Shown: positions 27,895 through 36,328 of the stretch, piece after piece
Layout of the letters: the number at the start of each line of letters is the position of its first letter
Numbering within the stretch: position 1 is the stretch's first letter
NCBI RefSeq assembly: GCF_016650695.1
Contig: NZ_JAEKFH010000009.1
Coordinates: forward strand, 124,001-188,000
Direction of reading: 5' to 3'
Source: Pseudomonas sp. TH41
GTDB lineage: Bacteria; Pseudomonadota; Gammaproteobacteria; Pseudomonadales; Pseudomonadaceae
Length of the DNA stretch: 64,000 nt
The notes under the pieces: model-generated
What the model saw: the letters and a program-made list of their open reading frames with translations, nothing else
The model's database searches: none
What the model was told of the DNA's origin: nothing
Translations under genes and position numbers: made by a program

Positions 27895-28083
27895 TATCTG
27901 AGGCCTTTGCGTTTGGCCACGCGCTCGGGTGCAGCGGGGGCTGCTTGACGACCAAGATTCATGCTGTGCGATGCCAATGGTGTACCCCTGCGCTTTCTGT
28001 TATCCGGTGGACAAGCAGCTATGTCGCCTATGCCCAGTGGTGGACGACGCTCACATCCCAAGTCTGCGTAGCCGTCCAGGTCT
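27895..28083 (+). mobile_element. Fragment of an IS5-family transposase gene
   Basis: Three pieces in different frames give a recognisable transposase: TTKIH (27948-27962), LCDANGVPLRFLLSGGQA (from 27964) and DDAHIPSLRSRPG (28043-28081). The order matches the IS5-family run GGLTTKIH-LCDANG-DDAHIPSLRGRPR. Frame changes after 27962 and near 28015 show that it is dead. No terminal repeats or other transposase domains are left. Confidence 0.75.
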
Positions 28084-28210
28084 CCTGGCGGTGATGGTGG
28101 CGGATTCTACTGGAATCAATGTTTCAAGGGACTTCATACAGAGCCTAGAACTTGAAAAACACGAACTACCATCTATTATTTCCATCCACTTTATACAAAT
28201 GGGAACATCC

Positions 28211-29836
28211 ATGGAAGAAGTCAACTTCGGCAAAAAGCGAACACCCTCATATTTTCTGCAAAAGAGCGAGGATCTGATCGCTGTACGCAGCCAGGCAGGA
28301 AAAGATCTCGCATCAACACTATCCTGCGAACTGGCCAATGAAGCTTTAATCGACAGTCAGTTAGTGATGCATGTGGCCGACGCGGACGTACAGGTTTTCA
28401 AAATCCCACCAACTTCGAATCTGCGAAAACGTAAGACACTATTACGCTCATTACCCGGAGTGCGTTTCGCAGGAAGCGTACTGGTGGACCCTTTAACACA
28501 GGAAGCAGTCCTCTATACAGAGAACCTCTTTCTGAAATTTATCGATCAACTTACGTCAACACAATGTAAGGCAATCCTCAAAGAACTCGGCCTGACAATT
28601 AAACAACAGGCTCCCTATGCAACCAATGCATTCTTCGTTAACCACAAAGACTATCGAGGCACTGATGTGTGCTCACTTTCGCTTAGGCTGCTGGAGCGCG
28701 AGGACGTAGACTATTGCCACCCGGAAATGCTGCGGCAGGGACAACGCAGAACCATCCATGCGAACCAATGGCATCTAAAGAAAACTACCGTCACCTATCA
28801 GGTGCACATCGACGCCAGCGCTAATGTTGAAGCGGCTCATGAACTGAGTCAGGGCGAAGGAGTGGTTGTTGCGGTCATTGACGATGCATTCGATATCGAT
28901 CATCCCGAGTTCACCGGTCCGGGAAAAATCGTGGGCGCGCGGAATTTTGATCGCCGCAATGCCGCACTGGGTCCGAGACCTAAAAACGCCTTTGAACGCC
29001 ATGGAACAGCCGCCGCCGGAGTTGCCTGCGCCAATGGTCAAGTGGGGGCCAGTGGGGTGGCCCCGCGCGCCAGCCTTATGCCTCTCAAACTTACCAAACC
29101 CTTGGGTGCGCGTGCTGAAGCCGACGCATTTTTCTGGGCCGCCGACAATGGCGCCGATATCATTTCCTGCAGTTGGGGGCCAGCAGAAGGACACTGGGCC
29201 GACCCTACGGATCCCCGACATACACAAAAATTTCCACTCGCGGCCAGTACCCGACTGGCTATTGAGTACGCAGCAACCAAAGGCCGTAATGGAAAAGGTT
29301 GCGTCATTTTTTTCGGAGCTGGCAATGGCAATGAGAGTGTGGACAACGATGGCTATTCCAGTCATCCGATGGTGGTTGCAGTCGGTGCCTGCAACGACCA
29401 AAACCGCCGCAGCGCCTACAGCGATTTTGGCAAAGCGCTCTGGTGCTGTTTCCCTAGTGGTGACCAGCCGCACCCCGACCCAAAGTTTAAGCCTGCCACG
29501 TCAATACCGCAGACCCGGGGCATTCGCACTACAGACTTGAGCGGTAAGTTTGCCAATGTGAACAGTGGCGCTTATACCGAGTTTTTCAGCGGTACCTCAA
29601 GCGCCTGCCCGGGTGCCGCCGGCGTGGCAGCTCTTGTGCTTGGCGTCAACTCTGCTCTGGACCGCCAGGCCGTACGGCAAATCCTTGCCGATTGTTGCGA
29701 CAAGATCGGGAGTGCCGACGATGGCCCGCTCGGCCAGTACGATCTCAACGGCCATAGCTACTACTACGGCCATGGGAGACTCAACGCCCTACGCGCCGTA
29801 CGACTGGCACTCGAACGCTTGGAAACTCACGGATAA
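28211..29836 (+). CDS. Cytoplasmic subtilisin-like serine protease (S8)
   Basis: 541-aa protein from ATG 28211 (GGGA upstream); alternative starts are 28199 and 28094. The frame stays open further left only because it runs into the IS5 fragment. No signal peptide is visible. An N-terminal region of about 200 residues resembles a subtilase prodomain (LFLKFIDQLTSTQCKAIL...DVDYCHPEM). The triad is Asp224 in AVIDDAFD, His264 in ERHGTAAAG and Ser463 in SGTSSACPGAAG, with the oxyanion Asn in FGAGNGNES. GC content is lower than in the neighbours, and the gene lies in a scarred locus, suggesting transfer. Target unknown. Confidence 0.85.
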   Translation: MEEVNFGKKRTPSYFLQKSEDLIAVRSQAGKDLASTLSCELANEALIDSQLVMHVADADVQVFKIPPTSNLRKRKTLLRSLPGVRFAGSVLVDPLTQEAVLYTENLFLKFIDQLTSTQCKAILKELGLTIKQQAPYATNAFFVNHKDYRGTDVCSLSLRLLEREDVDYCHPEMLRQGQRRTIHANQWHLKKTTVTYQVHIDASANVEAAHELSQGEGVVVAVIDDAFDIDHPEFTGPGKIVGARNFDRRNAALGPRPKNAFERHGTAAAGVACANGQVGASGVAPRASLMPLKLTKPLGARAEADAFFWAADNGADIISCSWGPAEGHWADPTDPRHTQKFPLAASTRLAIEYAATKGRNGKGCVIFFGAGNGNESVDNDGYSSHPMVVAVGACNDQNRRSAYSDFGKALWCCFPSGDQPHPDPKFKPATSIPQTRGIRTTDLSGKFANVNSGAYTEFFSGTSSACPGAAGVAALVLGVNSALDRQAVRQILADCCDKIGSADDGPLGQYDLNGHSYYYGHGRLNALRAVRLALERLETHG

Positions 29837-29856
29837 TCAACGTCAATTGGAATGGA

Positions 29857-29874
29857 GGCGGATTTACATCCGCC
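29857..29874 (+). other. Hairpin after the subtilase gene; rest of gap to 30173 empty
   Basis: GGCGGAT (29857-29863) and ATCCGCC (29868-29874) form a perfect 7-bp stem with a 4-nt loop, 20 nt after the stop and without a T-run. In the remaining sequence up to 30173 I see no gene or named element. Confidence 0.5.
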
Positions 29875-30173
29875 GTCCTGTCACACACATCAACGTCGTA
29901 GTTTGCCGATCGTTCATTGGTGGCGATACAAAGCGGGTTGAATTTTCAGCGGCCACATAGCCGGACCTTATACAAGGTTCTTCCGGTGAGGATTGATTTT
30001 ACATGACCCGATTAGAGTCTAAGACTTAAATTGATAGGTCGATCAAAACACCACTCATCATTTGCAAATAATCTGAGCCCAAAAACGGGATTAGTGCGAG
30101 CCCGCGTACTTTAAGGCTCGAGCCACTACAACTAGGATTCCTGTGTGTTTTTTTGTTGGCAGGCAATCAGAAG

Positions 30174-30218
30174 ATCAAAAATCAAAAATCAAAAAATCAA
30201 AAAATCAAAAAATCAAAA
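30174..30218. repeat. Short tandem repeat, six units of ATCAAAA(A)
   Basis: Units of 7, 7, 8, 8, 8 and 7 bp run without a break from 30174 to 30218. The last two units contain the final codons and the stop (tca, 30205-30207) of the cupin gene on the minus strand. A change of unit number would alter or remove that end. Confidence 0.9.
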
Positions 30219-30546
30219 CGTAGGTCTTGCGCACGGTTTCCTGGATATCCCAGATGCCGAGGCTATTGGCTGGCAACATCAGTGCGTCGCCAGCTTCTAT
30301 GTGCAAGGTTTCACCGTCGTCCGGGGTGAAGGTGCAGCGACCCTGGATGAAGTGACAAAATTCCTGGGCAACGATCTGCCGCCGCCAGCGGCCAGGTGTG
30401 CATTCCCAGACGCCGGTTTCGACACCGTCGTCGCGCTCGACGCTGGTAGTTGAAGCCACGGCCACGGGTGTTCCCAGTGGTACGGCGACGGGGTTCGACT
30501 CTTCCAACGCCAGTGTTGCGGTGTTCTTGAATTGCGTGATGCTCAT
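30205..30546 (-). CDS. Cupin domain protein (DUF861/EutQ-like)
   Basis: 113-aa single-domain cupin. Core motifs: GVWECTPGRWRRQIVAQEFCHFIQG (motif 1, with Glu and His ligand candidates) and GDALMLPANSLGIWDI (motif 2). Similar small cupins accompany polyamine or amino-acid oxidases in Pseudomonas. It is the last gene after the FAD oxidase at 30590, 43 nt away. The C-terminus YVLIF ends in the tandem A/T repeat. Confidence 0.84.
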   Translation of the reverse strand: MSITQFKNTATLALEESNPVAVPLGTPVAVASTTSVERDDGVETGVWECTPGRWRRQIVAQEFCHFIQGRCTFTPDDGETLHIEAGDALMLPANSLGIWDIQETVRKTYVLIF

Positions 30547-30589
30547 GGGAGTACCTGTCGATAAAACCTATAGATGAAGAGCGCGCCGT

Positions 30590-31996
30590 TTAGTGCATGA
30601 AACCTTCCATGAACCCCGCCACGCCGCTGGCCAGCTTGCGTCGCCATGGCGCGGTGGCCGGATTGGCCAGGGTCTGGTCCTCGTGGACGAAGCTGCGGAT
30701 GATCGCGTTGTAGCCGAGCCAGCGGCAGGGTTCCGGCTCCCACGCCTTGAGCGCGTCTAGCCCCCCCTGCGGGATGACCCACGGCTGGCGCACCAACTCG
30801 GTGTCGCGCTTCAGGATCAAGTCCGCCAGCGTCCGCCCGCCGAGGTTGCTGGCGCCCACACCCTCCCCGCCATAACCGCCGGAAATCGCGATGCCGCTGG
30901 CCTGATCGCAGAGCATGTGGGGCTTGAAACGCCGTGACATGCCCAGATTGCCGCCCCAGGCATGTGTGATCCGCACGTTCTTGAGCTGCGGGAAAAGTTC
31001 GCCAAACAGATAGCGCCGCAGTTCCACTTCGCTGGTGGTCAGGTTGAAATCATGGCGGAGCTTGCCGGCGAACTGATAACCGCCGCGTGCGCCAAACACC
31101 AGACGGTTGTCTGCCGTGCGCTGGCCGTAAGTGACCTGACGACTGCTTTCGCCGAAGGCCTGGCCGCGACTCAGGCCGATTTCGTCCCACGTCGCGGCGG
31201 ACAGCGGCTCGGTTGCGACGATCAGGCTTTGTACAGGCAACTGATAACGCCCCAACGGCGGCAAGTCGACCGCATACCCTTCAACCGCCGGGACGATCCA
31301 GCGGCTACGGACCTGGGCCCTGGCCGTGCGCAAGCTGCCCGATTGCCATTGAGTGACCGGGCTGTTTTCGTAAATCTTGACGCCCATGCGCTCCACTGTG
31401 TGTGCCAGACCTCGCACCAACTTTGCCGGGTGGATGGTTGCAACGTGCGGTGCGTAGATACCGCCATAGGGCTTGGCGATTCTGATCTGTTGCGCCAACT
31501 GTTCGGGGCTGAGCCAGCTGTAATCGTTTTCGGTCAGGCCCTGACGGTAGAGACTGTCCAGATAATCCCGCAGGCCGGCTTCTTGCTCCGGATAACGGGC
31601 GGCGCAATACAGCACCCCGCCTTTTCGGTAATCGCAGTCAATGCCTTCGCGTTCCAGGACAATCCCGACTTCATCAGGAATGCTGTGCAACAGATCAAAA
31701 GACGCCCGGCGCTGCTCGGGCGACAAATCGGCGAGCAGGCGGTCTTCGCCCAACAGGTTCCCCATCAACCAGCCGCCATTACGCCCCGAGGCGCCAAACC
31801 CGGCGATTTGAGCTTCGACGATGGCGATGTTCAGGTCCGGGGCCTGGCGCTTGAGGTAATACGCGGTCCAAAGGCCGGTGTATCCCGCGCCGATGATGGC
31901 AACGTCGACGTCCAGATCCTGCTCCAGCGCCGGACGTGCCAGCAATGGCTCGTCGAGTTGGTCCATCCACAAACTGATAGTGCGCCACGCCGACAT
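30590..31996 (-). CDS. FAD-dependent amine oxidase, PuuB-like (DAO family)
   Basis: 468-aa flavoenzyme of the D-amino-acid-oxidase fold. The dinucleotide motif is VAIIGAGYTGLWTAYYL, followed by GFGASGRNGGW, the usual FAD contact; the C-terminal FAD motif is GGYGGEGVGASNLGGR. The best match by pattern is gamma-glutamylputrescine oxidoreductase PuuB and related FAD oxidases that deaminate primary amines. ATG 31996 follows GGAG at 6 nt and is preferred over the upstream in-frame start at 32011. It probably forms an operon with the cupin and is controlled by the adjacent AraC gene, but its substrate is not determined by the sequence. Confidence 0.85.
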   Translation of the reverse strand: MSAWRTISLWMDQLDEPLLARPALEQDLDVDVAIIGAGYTGLWTAYYLKRQAPDLNIAIVEAQIAGFGASGRNGGWLMGNLLGEDRLLADLSPEQRRASFDLLHSIPDEVGIVLEREGIDCDYRKGGVLYCAARYPEQEAGLRDYLDSLYRQGLTENDYSWLSPEQLAQQIRIAKPYGGIYAPHVATIHPAKLVRGLAHTVERMGVKIYENSPVTQWQSGSLRTARAQVRSRWIVPAVEGYAVDLPPLGRYQLPVQSLIVATEPLSAATWDEIGLSRGQAFGESSRQVTYGQRTADNRLVFGARGGYQFAGKLRHDFNLTTSEVELRRYLFGELFPQLKNVRITHAWGGNLGMSRRFKPHMLCDQASGIAISGGYGGEGVGASNLGGRTLADLILKRDTELVRQPWVIPQGGLDALKAWEPEPCRWLGYNAIIRSFVHEDQTLANPATAPWRRKLASGVAGFMEGFMH

Positions 31997-32046
31997 GCAA
32001 GACTCCGCCACTCAAACTTCGATGGCGTCGATCCTAGTGCGTGGGC

Positions 32047-32862
32047 TTAAAGGCTGTCTTGCGCGCGTGCACGCAAAGAAATTTGTTTGACGTAGGCCTT
32101 GGGCGAGAGCCCGGTGTGCTGACGGAAACAGCTGTAGAACGCCGACAATGAATTGAACCCGGCGGCAAAGGCCAGATCGTCGATACGCAGCCGCGGTGTG
32201 GCGCCATCCAGCGCCGCAAGCAGATGCTGCAACCGCGCCTGGTTGACGTAACGATAGAAGCTTTGGCCGAGCACTTGATTCAGCAGATAGGAGATTTGAT
32301 TGCGGCTGTACCCGCACTCCTTCGCCACCCGCTGCAGGTCAAGCTCAGGGTCGAGATAAGGTTGCTGATGCTGGAAGTACTGTTGCAGGTCTTCTGCCAT
32401 GAAACTCAACTGGCGTGGCGACAACCCGAGCCGACTGACAGCCGGGCGCGAGTTTGCGGCTGCGCTGCTTGAGGGCTGTTCACGCACCAGCGAGGCGTAT
32501 TCGTTAACACGCCAGATCAACCCGTCGCGTACCGTAATGGCCTCACTGGAGCGGAAAGACACCAGCCCTTCGCCGCCGCGCAAGGTCATTTGGTACTGGA
32601 TGAACGCGGTATTACCGTCGAGGCGAATGCGGTCCGAATGTTCCAGCGCTTCGTCGGGGTTGCGAGGCATGCTGCTGCGTACATACTCGCGTAACTCGTC
32701 CAGCCCCATTACTCGGTTCTGGAAAAAGTCATTGTATTGAATGTCCGGGTGATACAGCGCCATGACGCCGTCCAGGTCCCGGTGTTTCCAGCACAGGTGA
32801 TAACGCATGACCGTCTCGCCGGTAGTGTGCGTTTGCTGCGGACCATCAAAATCGGCGTGCAT
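32047..32862 (-). CDS. AraC-family regulator with N-terminal SnoaL/NTF2-like domain
   Basis: 271-aa transcription factor. Residues about 12-125 form a SnoaL-like pocket domain (YHLCWKHRDLDGVMALYHPD...; IWRVNEYASLV). The C-terminal 100 residues are an AraC double helix-turn-helix (LQRVAKECGYSRNQISYLLN; DLAFAAGFNSLSAFYSCFRQ and the motif GLSPKAYVKQ). ATG 32862 is chosen; an upstream TTG at 32916 is unlikely. It sits 50 nt upstream of the FAD oxidase on the same strand and is the obvious candidate regulator. The ligand would bind the SnoaL pocket. Confidence 0.86.
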   Translation of the reverse strand: MHADFDGPQQTHTTGETVMRYHLCWKHRDLDGVMALYHPDIQYNDFFQNRVMGLDELREYVRSSMPRNPDEALEHSDRIRLDGNTAFIQYQMTLRGGEGLVSFRSSEAITVRDGLIWRVNEYASLVREQPSSSAAANSRPAVSRLGLSPRQLSFMAEDLQQYFQHQQPYLDPELDLQRVAKECGYSRNQISYLLNQVLGQSFYRYVNQARLQHLLAALDGATPRLRIDDLAFAAGFNSLSAFYSCFRQHTGLSPKAYVKQISLRARAQDSL

Positions 32863-33124
32863 AAAAGACTCGGCGAGAAAAAGGCCGAGCTTGCCGAAGA
32901 ACGGCTGTGGCTTCAATGGCTAATCAATACTCACTTTTCCCTGAAAGCCCGGCTTTCATTGACCCGCATCAAAAAAGCGCCAGCAATCGCTAAACGGACT
33001 GAAAATTCCACATTGTTTTCACATCTGGATGCTACTTTTAATGGCAGACATCGGTTGAGCCATTGAAGGCTCTTCCCTCCTACATGAGCTAATGGAAGCG
33101 CTCGATGAAGAAGGCGGGCAATAT

Positions 33125-33397
33125 ATGAATAAAGGGTTTAGCAAGGTCACTTTTCCAAACGCCTGCCAGCTGATGCGCTGGCATTTTCATCCCATGGGTT
33201 TCGAGGCGAGCATGGATGCGCCGGGCAGTATGATCGCCCGTCTTTTTGACCGTGCCACGGGCGAGACCATGATCGCCATTGCCGGTATTCCCTGCGCACC
33301 TGTCATGAATGCCGCAGATGTGGAACTAATAATTGAAGCGGTGGAGGATGAGCTTGAAGCGTTCATTCCGCCATTTGCCCTTAGGAGTTATGCCTGA
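33125..33397 (+). CDS. DUF1652 family protein
   Basis: 90-aa cytoplasmic protein of the Pseudomonas DUF1652 family; typical members have 75-95 residues. Conserved features are FPNACQLMRWHFHPMGF near the N-terminus, the IAGIPCAP motif, and an acidic helix (ADVELIIEAVEDELEAF). Function is unknown. ATG 33125 has a modest ribosome site (GGCGGG). The gene is followed directly by an intrinsic terminator, so it is monocistronic. Confidence 0.82.
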   Translation: MNKGFSKVTFPNACQLMRWHFHPMGFEASMDAPGSMIARLFDRATGETMIAIAGIPCAPVMNAADVELIIEAVEDELEAFIPPFALRSYA

Positions 33398-33415
33398 CGC
33401 TTCAGGCAAAACTAT

Positions 33416-33441
33416 AAAAGCCCACATAGCGTGGGCTTTTT
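33416..33441 (+). terminator. Rho-independent terminator after DUF1652
   Basis: AGCCCAC (33419-33425), 5-nt loop, GTGGGCT (33431-33437), then a T-run; the A-run on the left makes it usable in both directions. Confidence 0.9.
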
Positions 33442-33454
33442 GTTGTTCTCAAAA

Positions 33455-33605
33455 TCAAAAGATCGCAGCCTGCGGCAGCTCCTACATGGGAATTGCGTAC
33501 CCCTTGTAGGAGCGAGCTTGCTCGCGAAGGACTTGAGAGCAACGCGTTTATTCTGGAAGAACGCGTTATCGTTAACATCCTTCGCGAGCAAGCTCGCTCC
33601 TACAG
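33455..33605. repeat. REP cluster: single GATCGCAGC unit plus BIME pair
   Basis: A GATCGCAGCCTGCGGCAGCT unit at 33461-33485 is followed by an inverted pair of TGTAGGAGCGAGCTTGCTCG copies (33505-33605). The pair's spacer (CTTGAGAGCAACGCG ... CGCGTTATCGTTAAC) is nearly the same as that of the pair at 57953-58054. Confidence 0.9.
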
Positions 33606-33615
33606 AGGCTGCGAT

Positions 33616-36090
33616 TTACGCCAGCGTCTTGCCTTCTCGATGATCAGCAAAGAACGCCTTGCCCTTGCCAATCCGGTCAGAAGCTTTCGGCATATTCACC
33701 GCCTGGGTGTCCTGAGCATCGACATACCAGTAGCAATGACTCACTGCCCGAGTGATGCCAACGTAAGCCAGTCGCAGGATCTCGTCTTTCTGAGCATTGT
33801 CGTAAGCCTCGCTATCGCCGACCTTGCCCAAACCCGCCATACGGTAAACCTGATTTTTGTAAGGCGAACTGGTGAGATGCTGGCAATCTCCCAGCAGGAA
33901 CACTGCGTCAGCCTGAAGGCCCTTGGCGCTGTGATAGGTCAGTTGTTTGAGCCTTCGCGTTTCGTAGGGCAAGCTAGAATCCACATTAACTACAGCCTTA
34001 ATATGCTCTTCTATCAATATCTTATCGCTGCTTTTTCGATAAAGCATCAAGATCGAATCGCCCTTTCTATAGTGTTCGATCAAACGCTGGGCCATGCCCT
34101 GGTCATCCCGATCATGCACGTTCACCGGCAGTAAAGCCTTGGGCTCGCCGCCCGCCTTGGCCTTCTTGCCGGCGATCGCGGGTGCCGCGCGAACGATGTG
34201 TTCGGCGGCATCGATAATGTGCTGGTGGCTTCGATAGTTGTCGCTGAGCATGACTTTGGTGGTGCTGGGTGATGGGAATTCCTTGTTGAACTCCATGAAG
34301 TACGTCGGTGAGCTACCGCGCCATCCGTAGATCGACTGCCAGTCATCGCCCACGCAGAGCAATGACGAACGTTGGGCACCGCGCCCCACGTGCATCGCCG
34401 GTCCCCGACTGCGGATCTCGCCCAGACTGGCTCGAATCCAGGAAACGATTTGTGGCGATACGTCCTGAAATTCATCGATCATCAGGTGCGACATCGGCCT
34501 GAGCAGCTCATCGCTCAGCAACTTCAGATTTTCCGGCGAATGCTCGCTGAACAAGGCAAACATCCGGTTGTAAGTCATGACCGGGGGCTTCTGATCCAGC
34601 AGATGATCTTCCAGCGCCCGCCAGAACAGGCTCAAGGCCTCGAAGAAAAATCGATCAGGATCGTCCTTGGCAAAAATCATTTGACTCACGGCGTTCGGTA
34701 CATCGAGCCCCAGGTTCTCGATAAAACCGGCTGCGGCGACAAAACAGTCGAGCAATGGCGCAGAACCGAGTTCGCCCTTGACCTTGTAATCAAAGCCCGG
34801 CCCGGCGCTGGCATCGCCAGCAATCGAGGCCAGCACCCGTCTTGATGATTCGTAACTATCAAGCCATATCAATGGCTTACGACAGAAAGCTTGAAACAAG
34901 GTGCGCTTTACAGCCCATTCTGCCCGCAGGGTCAGCTTTGCGTTCGGACGACTGAGCTGTGGATTTTCCCGAGGATCGAACCCCAACACGACCCAGGCGT
35001 CCAGACTCGGGATGTAGCCATGGCACTGAAACTTCGAGCCGTTAATGTCGAACGACTGGCGATTCGGCTCAATGCCCTTGATCGGCCAGGCATTGGCACG
35101 AAACCACAGGTCTTCAATGGCGTCGCAAAGCTCTTCGTCGCGCTTGGCGGCCAGTTCGGTGACGGCCATGCGCTTTTGCACATCCGGATGATCGCGCTCC
35201 AACTCCTTGAGCTGCAAGGCATGCCGCGACAAAGGCTTGATCACCTCGCGGAAACGCTCATCGCGGGTGTGCAGGTTGTGGTAGCAGGCGTTGAGCTGTT
35301 GGCGCTGGGCGTCGTTGATTCGCAGGTCAAAGGGATTACTGTCGACTTCCTCATCACCTTGTTGTGGGCGCAGACTCAGGTTTTCGAAGGCTTGCAGCCG
35401 CTCAAAGCCTGGCAGGCTGCGAACCATCGGCAAAATTCGCGAATGAAAGGTGCGAACCAGTTCCCGCGCCTCTTTGACACTGAGCGTCCGCCCCCAGAGG
35501 GCAAACAACTCGACCAGCTTATTAATGAAGTCCTTGCGCGACTCGCGGGTAAACGTCACTACCGTCATCGAACTCAGTTCGTAGCCCAAATATTGAGTGA
35601 GCAGCAGAATGCGCAGGACCAACGTGGTTGACTTGCCCGCACCGGCACCGGCGATCACGGACGTTGAAGGGGTATCGCTGAAGATCATTTTCCACTGAGC
35701 GGCGCTGGGCTGGGCGTGTGGCGCAAGCAGTCGGGCAACATCGGCCTTCATGCGTTTTTTCAGCTCTGCGCTCAAGGGCAGGCGCCAGTCATCGAACAGG
35801 TTTTCATCGACCTGGGGCGGCCGGTGCTCGGTGGAACGCGAGTCGCGTATCAGCAAGACCTGCCGGCCTTCCTCCAAACCCTCGAGTTTGCCTTCTTTAT
35901 AGCCGTAATCCACGCCGGCGCTGTGACCACTGCGGAAGCCGTCGGCCTGGCCGTGCAGCCAGGACGCACGGTGCTGTGCGCGCAGGCGGGTCAGGCCGTG
36001 GCCAAAGAACCGGGCGGCCAGACGCTTGAGCAGTGGCATCTCAGCCAGGGGGCGAAGTTCAGGAGGAAGATCGGGGGTGTGTTGCGGCAC
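33616..36090 (-). CDS. UvrD-like superfamily 1 helicase with N-terminal GxxxG repeat
   Basis: 824-aa helicase. Walker A AGAGAGKST is at 147-155, Walker B MIDEFQDVSPQ, motif III GDDWQSIYGWRG, motif V LTYHSAKGLQAD and motif VI RLAYVGITRA. Between motifs Ia and II is a long insertion (about 240-430) without recognised motifs. Residues 47-75 carry glycine at every fourth position (47, 51, 55, 59, 63, 67, 71, 75), an arrangement known from FliH. Start is GTG 36090 with GGAG 9 nt upstream. The protein is predicted cytoplasmic and stands alone. A DNA repair or defence role is inferred only from the motor domain. Confidence 0.86.
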   Translation of the reverse strand: MPQHTPDLPPELRPLAEMPLLKRLAARFFGHGLTRLRAQHRASWLHGQADGFRSGHSAGVDYGYKEGKLEGLEEGRQVLLIRDSRSTEHRPPQVDENLFDDWRLPLSAELKKRMKADVARLLAPHAQPSAAQWKMIFSDTPSTSVIAGAGAGKSTTLVLRILLLTQYLGYELSSMTVVTFTRESRKDFINKLVELFALWGRTLSVKEARELVRTFHSRILPMVRSLPGFERLQAFENLSLRPQQGDEEVDSNPFDLRINDAQRQQLNACYHNLHTRDERFREVIKPLSRHALQLKELERDHPDVQKRMAVTELAAKRDEELCDAIEDLWFRANAWPIKGIEPNRQSFDINGSKFQCHGYIPSLDAWVVLGFDPRENPQLSRPNAKLTLRAEWAVKRTLFQAFCRKPLIWLDSYESSRRVLASIAGDASAGPGFDYKVKGELGSAPLLDCFVAAAGFIENLGLDVPNAVSQMIFAKDDPDRFFFEALSLFWRALEDHLLDQKPPVMTYNRMFALFSEHSPENLKLLSDELLRPMSHLMIDEFQDVSPQIVSWIRASLGEIRSRGPAMHVGRGAQRSSLLCVGDDWQSIYGWRGSSPTYFMEFNKEFPSPSTTKVMLSDNYRSHQHIIDAAEHIVRAAPAIAGKKAKAGGEPKALLPVNVHDRDDQGMAQRLIEHYRKGDSILMLYRKSSDKILIEEHIKAVVNVDSSLPYETRRLKQLTYHSAKGLQADAVFLLGDCQHLTSSPYKNQVYRMAGLGKVGDSEAYDNAQKDEILRLAYVGITRAVSHCYWYVDAQDTQAVNMPKASDRIGKGKAFFADHREGKTLA

Positions 36091-36328
36091 GCGGACTGTC
36101 TCCAGGGTGTGAGGCTGTTGGGGGCTATGGTGTCTGCATTTGCCGCCGAGTTCTAGTGAAATGCTTACAGCTCATTGGCTTATGCGATGAAGTGAAGGTC
36201 GGATGACAACATTTCGAGGTAAACCAATATCAAATTTATCGATTGTATTGAGGCATTTTTTACGCTTTTTATCGATTAGTTCTTGATGGATGATACTCGC
36301 CATCAACCCCTCTTTTCAGGAGACGATC

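Noticed and set aside
27929..28210. Longer N-terminus for the subtilase (start at 27929)
   Set aside because: Codons 27929-28083 read through an IS5 transposase fragment, so they are not part of the original gene.
34891..35631. Plus-strand ORF of 246 codons within the helicase gene
   Set aside because: It is antisense to conserved helicase sequence and lacks a ribosome site or recognisable domain.
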